NCBI GenBank assembly: GCA_965215775.1
Contig: CBDCEG010000016.1
Coordinates: 44,716-108,715 of the forward strand
Length of the DNA: 64,000 nucleotides
Direction of reading: 5' to 3'
Source: CBDCEG01 sp965215775
GTDB lineage: Bacteria; Pseudomonadota; Gammaproteobacteria; Cardiobacteriales; Ostreibacteriaceae
Both the position numbers and the translations under genes were made by a program. This document shows positions 63,110 to 64,000 of this stretch, in pieces; within the stretch, counting starts at the first letter, position 1, and every line of letters starts with the position of its first letter. The notes under the pieces were generated by a model. That model saw only the letters and a program-made list of their open reading frames with translations. It ran no database searches and was not told the origin of the DNA.

Positions 63110-64000
63110 CTAACCTGCTTTGCGACCTACTGCTTTAATTATATTCGCAAGATTATCTGCCTCTTTCTCTTGCTTATTTACTATATTATTTATTGCTTTT
63201 GCAAAACCTTGCTTGCCTTCACTTGCAAAGTAATTATTTATAGAACTCAAACTATCTAAGCCTTTTAACTGACCCAAATTTATATCTAAATCCTTAGAAT
63301 TACTATCTATTGTTACATTATCTTCAACTGCATCTACTGCATCAACAGCTTCTGCTTCTGCTTCATTTAACTTTTGTTGTGCTAAAGCTAATTTCTCTTT
63401 TGCTAATAACTCTTGTGTTATTGGAAGATCATTTATATCAAACTCTAAATCTTGAGTATTCATAATACTCTCAACTGCACTTGTTACAACTAATCCACTT
63501 GCATACATTCGTTGAGAATTATTGCTGTAAATAGGGTCTTCAAGCATAATCTCTCTGCGGTAAATAATATTCCCTGAATTTGATACGCCATCTACAGTTT
63601 CATAAAGATTACTATCATCCAAACTTAGTGGACTGCTTGCTGTTCCTGTTAAGCTAGAACCTCCTGCCCAAGAACCTCCATCTCCAAACCCTCCTAAACC
63701 AGAACCTCCTATTCCGAAACTACCATTGCCAGAACTTAAACCACCTTTATTTGAACCTGTTAAACCTGAACCACTTCCATTAGAGCCTTTCCCTAAATCT
63801 CCTGTTGGAGCAAATCCTGAACCTGTTGCAACAAATTCTGAGTTTTTATCTACAGTTAAGATTTGTTCACCTGTTTCTATATTCCCATGAACTATTCCAT
63901 CATCTCCAGGTGTTGGGATATTAATTGTTGAAGTTGTATCATCTGTATTATCTCCTGGGGTTCCATTATCTTTATGAACTGATATTTGTGGGAATGGACC
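63110..64000 (-). CDS. C-terminal part of a large Gly/Ser-rich protein (runs off right edge)
   Basis: The minus-strand frame is open from the window edge to the stop at 63110, 297 codons, with no start inside. From the edge: a Thr/Pro/Asp-rich linker (TSTINIPTPGDDGIVHGNIE), a ~60-residue Gly/Ser/Leu repeat zone (for example GSGSGLTGSNKGGLSSGNG, GIGGSGLGGFGDGGS), then a folded-looking end with YRREIMLEDPIYSNNSQRMYASGLVVTSAV, a helical ALAQQKLNEAEAEAVDAVDA stretch and a basic finish. I do not recognise the family. The composition and the two TolC-type genes downstream suggest a secreted or surface protein. Reading only from an internal start would miss the open frame upstream. Confidence 0.7.
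   Translation of the reverse strand, partial: GPFPQISVHKDNGTPGDNTDDTTSTINIPTPGDDGIVHGNIETGEQILTVDKNSEFVATGSGFAPTGDLGKGSNGSGSGLTGSNKGGLSSGNGSFGIGGSGLGGFGDGGSWAGGSSLTGTASSPLSLDDSNLYETVDGVSNSGNIIYRREIMLEDPIYSNNSQRMYASGLVVTSAVESIMNTQDLEFDINDLPITQELLAKEKLALAQQKLNEAEAEAVDAVDAVEDNVTIDSNSKDLDINLGQLKGLDSLSSINNYFASEGKQGFAKAINNIVNKQEKEADNLANIIKAVGRKAG

Overview
This is 64 kb of a very AT-rich (about 30 % G+C by eye) Gram-negative chromosome, most likely a gammaproteobacterium. The outer-membrane genes (mlaA, bamD, bamE, msbA, hldE, two TolC-type lipoproteins) show an outer membrane with lipopolysaccharide. The E. coli-type EF-P, the YaeH/UPF0325 protein, TmcA, RsxA, the RecA sequence, an E. coli-like tRNA-Thr and an alaS remnant close to recA point to the gamma lineage. 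NtrY-like, AapJ-like and N-formylglutamate hydrolase genes also occur in other proteobacteria, so class-level placement is an inference.

Positions 1-42 kb are mostly ordinary, tightly packed housekeeping DNA. In order: an NtrY-like kinase running off the left edge; tyrA/sucD/sucC (minus); fhs; an IS30 copy; efp, two small genes and proA; yaeH (minus); gatB, rsxA, mlaA, a hisN-type phosphatase and an AapJ-type binding protein; DUF1028, GyrI-like and N-formylglutamate hydrolase genes; a minus-strand run rsfS-ecfA-ecfT-folD-hom; recA and tRNA-Thr; a tandemly duplicated pair of small membrane-protein genes; an alaS remnant; a metallophosphatase with yaaA; a five-gene minus-strand operon msbA-yihY-amidohydrolase-NUDIX-tmcA; then hldE, an amino-acid permease and bamD-recN-bamE-dapB-ridA.

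Positions 42-59 kb are an accessory, decaying zone. A leucine-rich-repeat lipoprotein gene is frameshifted. A coiled-coil/membrane protein gene is split by an IS30 copy with a perfect 3-bp target duplication, and its two halves rejoin in frame to 454 aa. After the intact valS comes a large secreted cadherin/FG-GAP/Calx-beta protein gene. It has lost its 5' end at an IS30 copy, carries a frameshift, is interrupted by another IS30 copy and is cut off by an IS3-family element. That element abuts a second, intact IS3 copy, which abuts a half IS30, which in turn abuts a glutathione synthetase gene lacking its first ~97 codons. Five IS30 copies fall into two sequence subtypes, each in a single orientation.

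Positions 59.6-64 kb hold a minus-strand group: two TolC-family outer-membrane lipoproteins downstream of a long Gly/Ser-rich protein gene that enters from the right edge, possibly a secretion locus. No CRISPR array, prophage, plasmid replication gene or rRNA was seen. The most interesting material is the IS-driven remodelling at 43-59 kb, the interrupted coiled-coil/membrane gene, the duplicated membrane cassette next to the tRNA, the long perfect palindrome at 17.84-17.89 kb, and the TolC pair with its Gly-rich partner.
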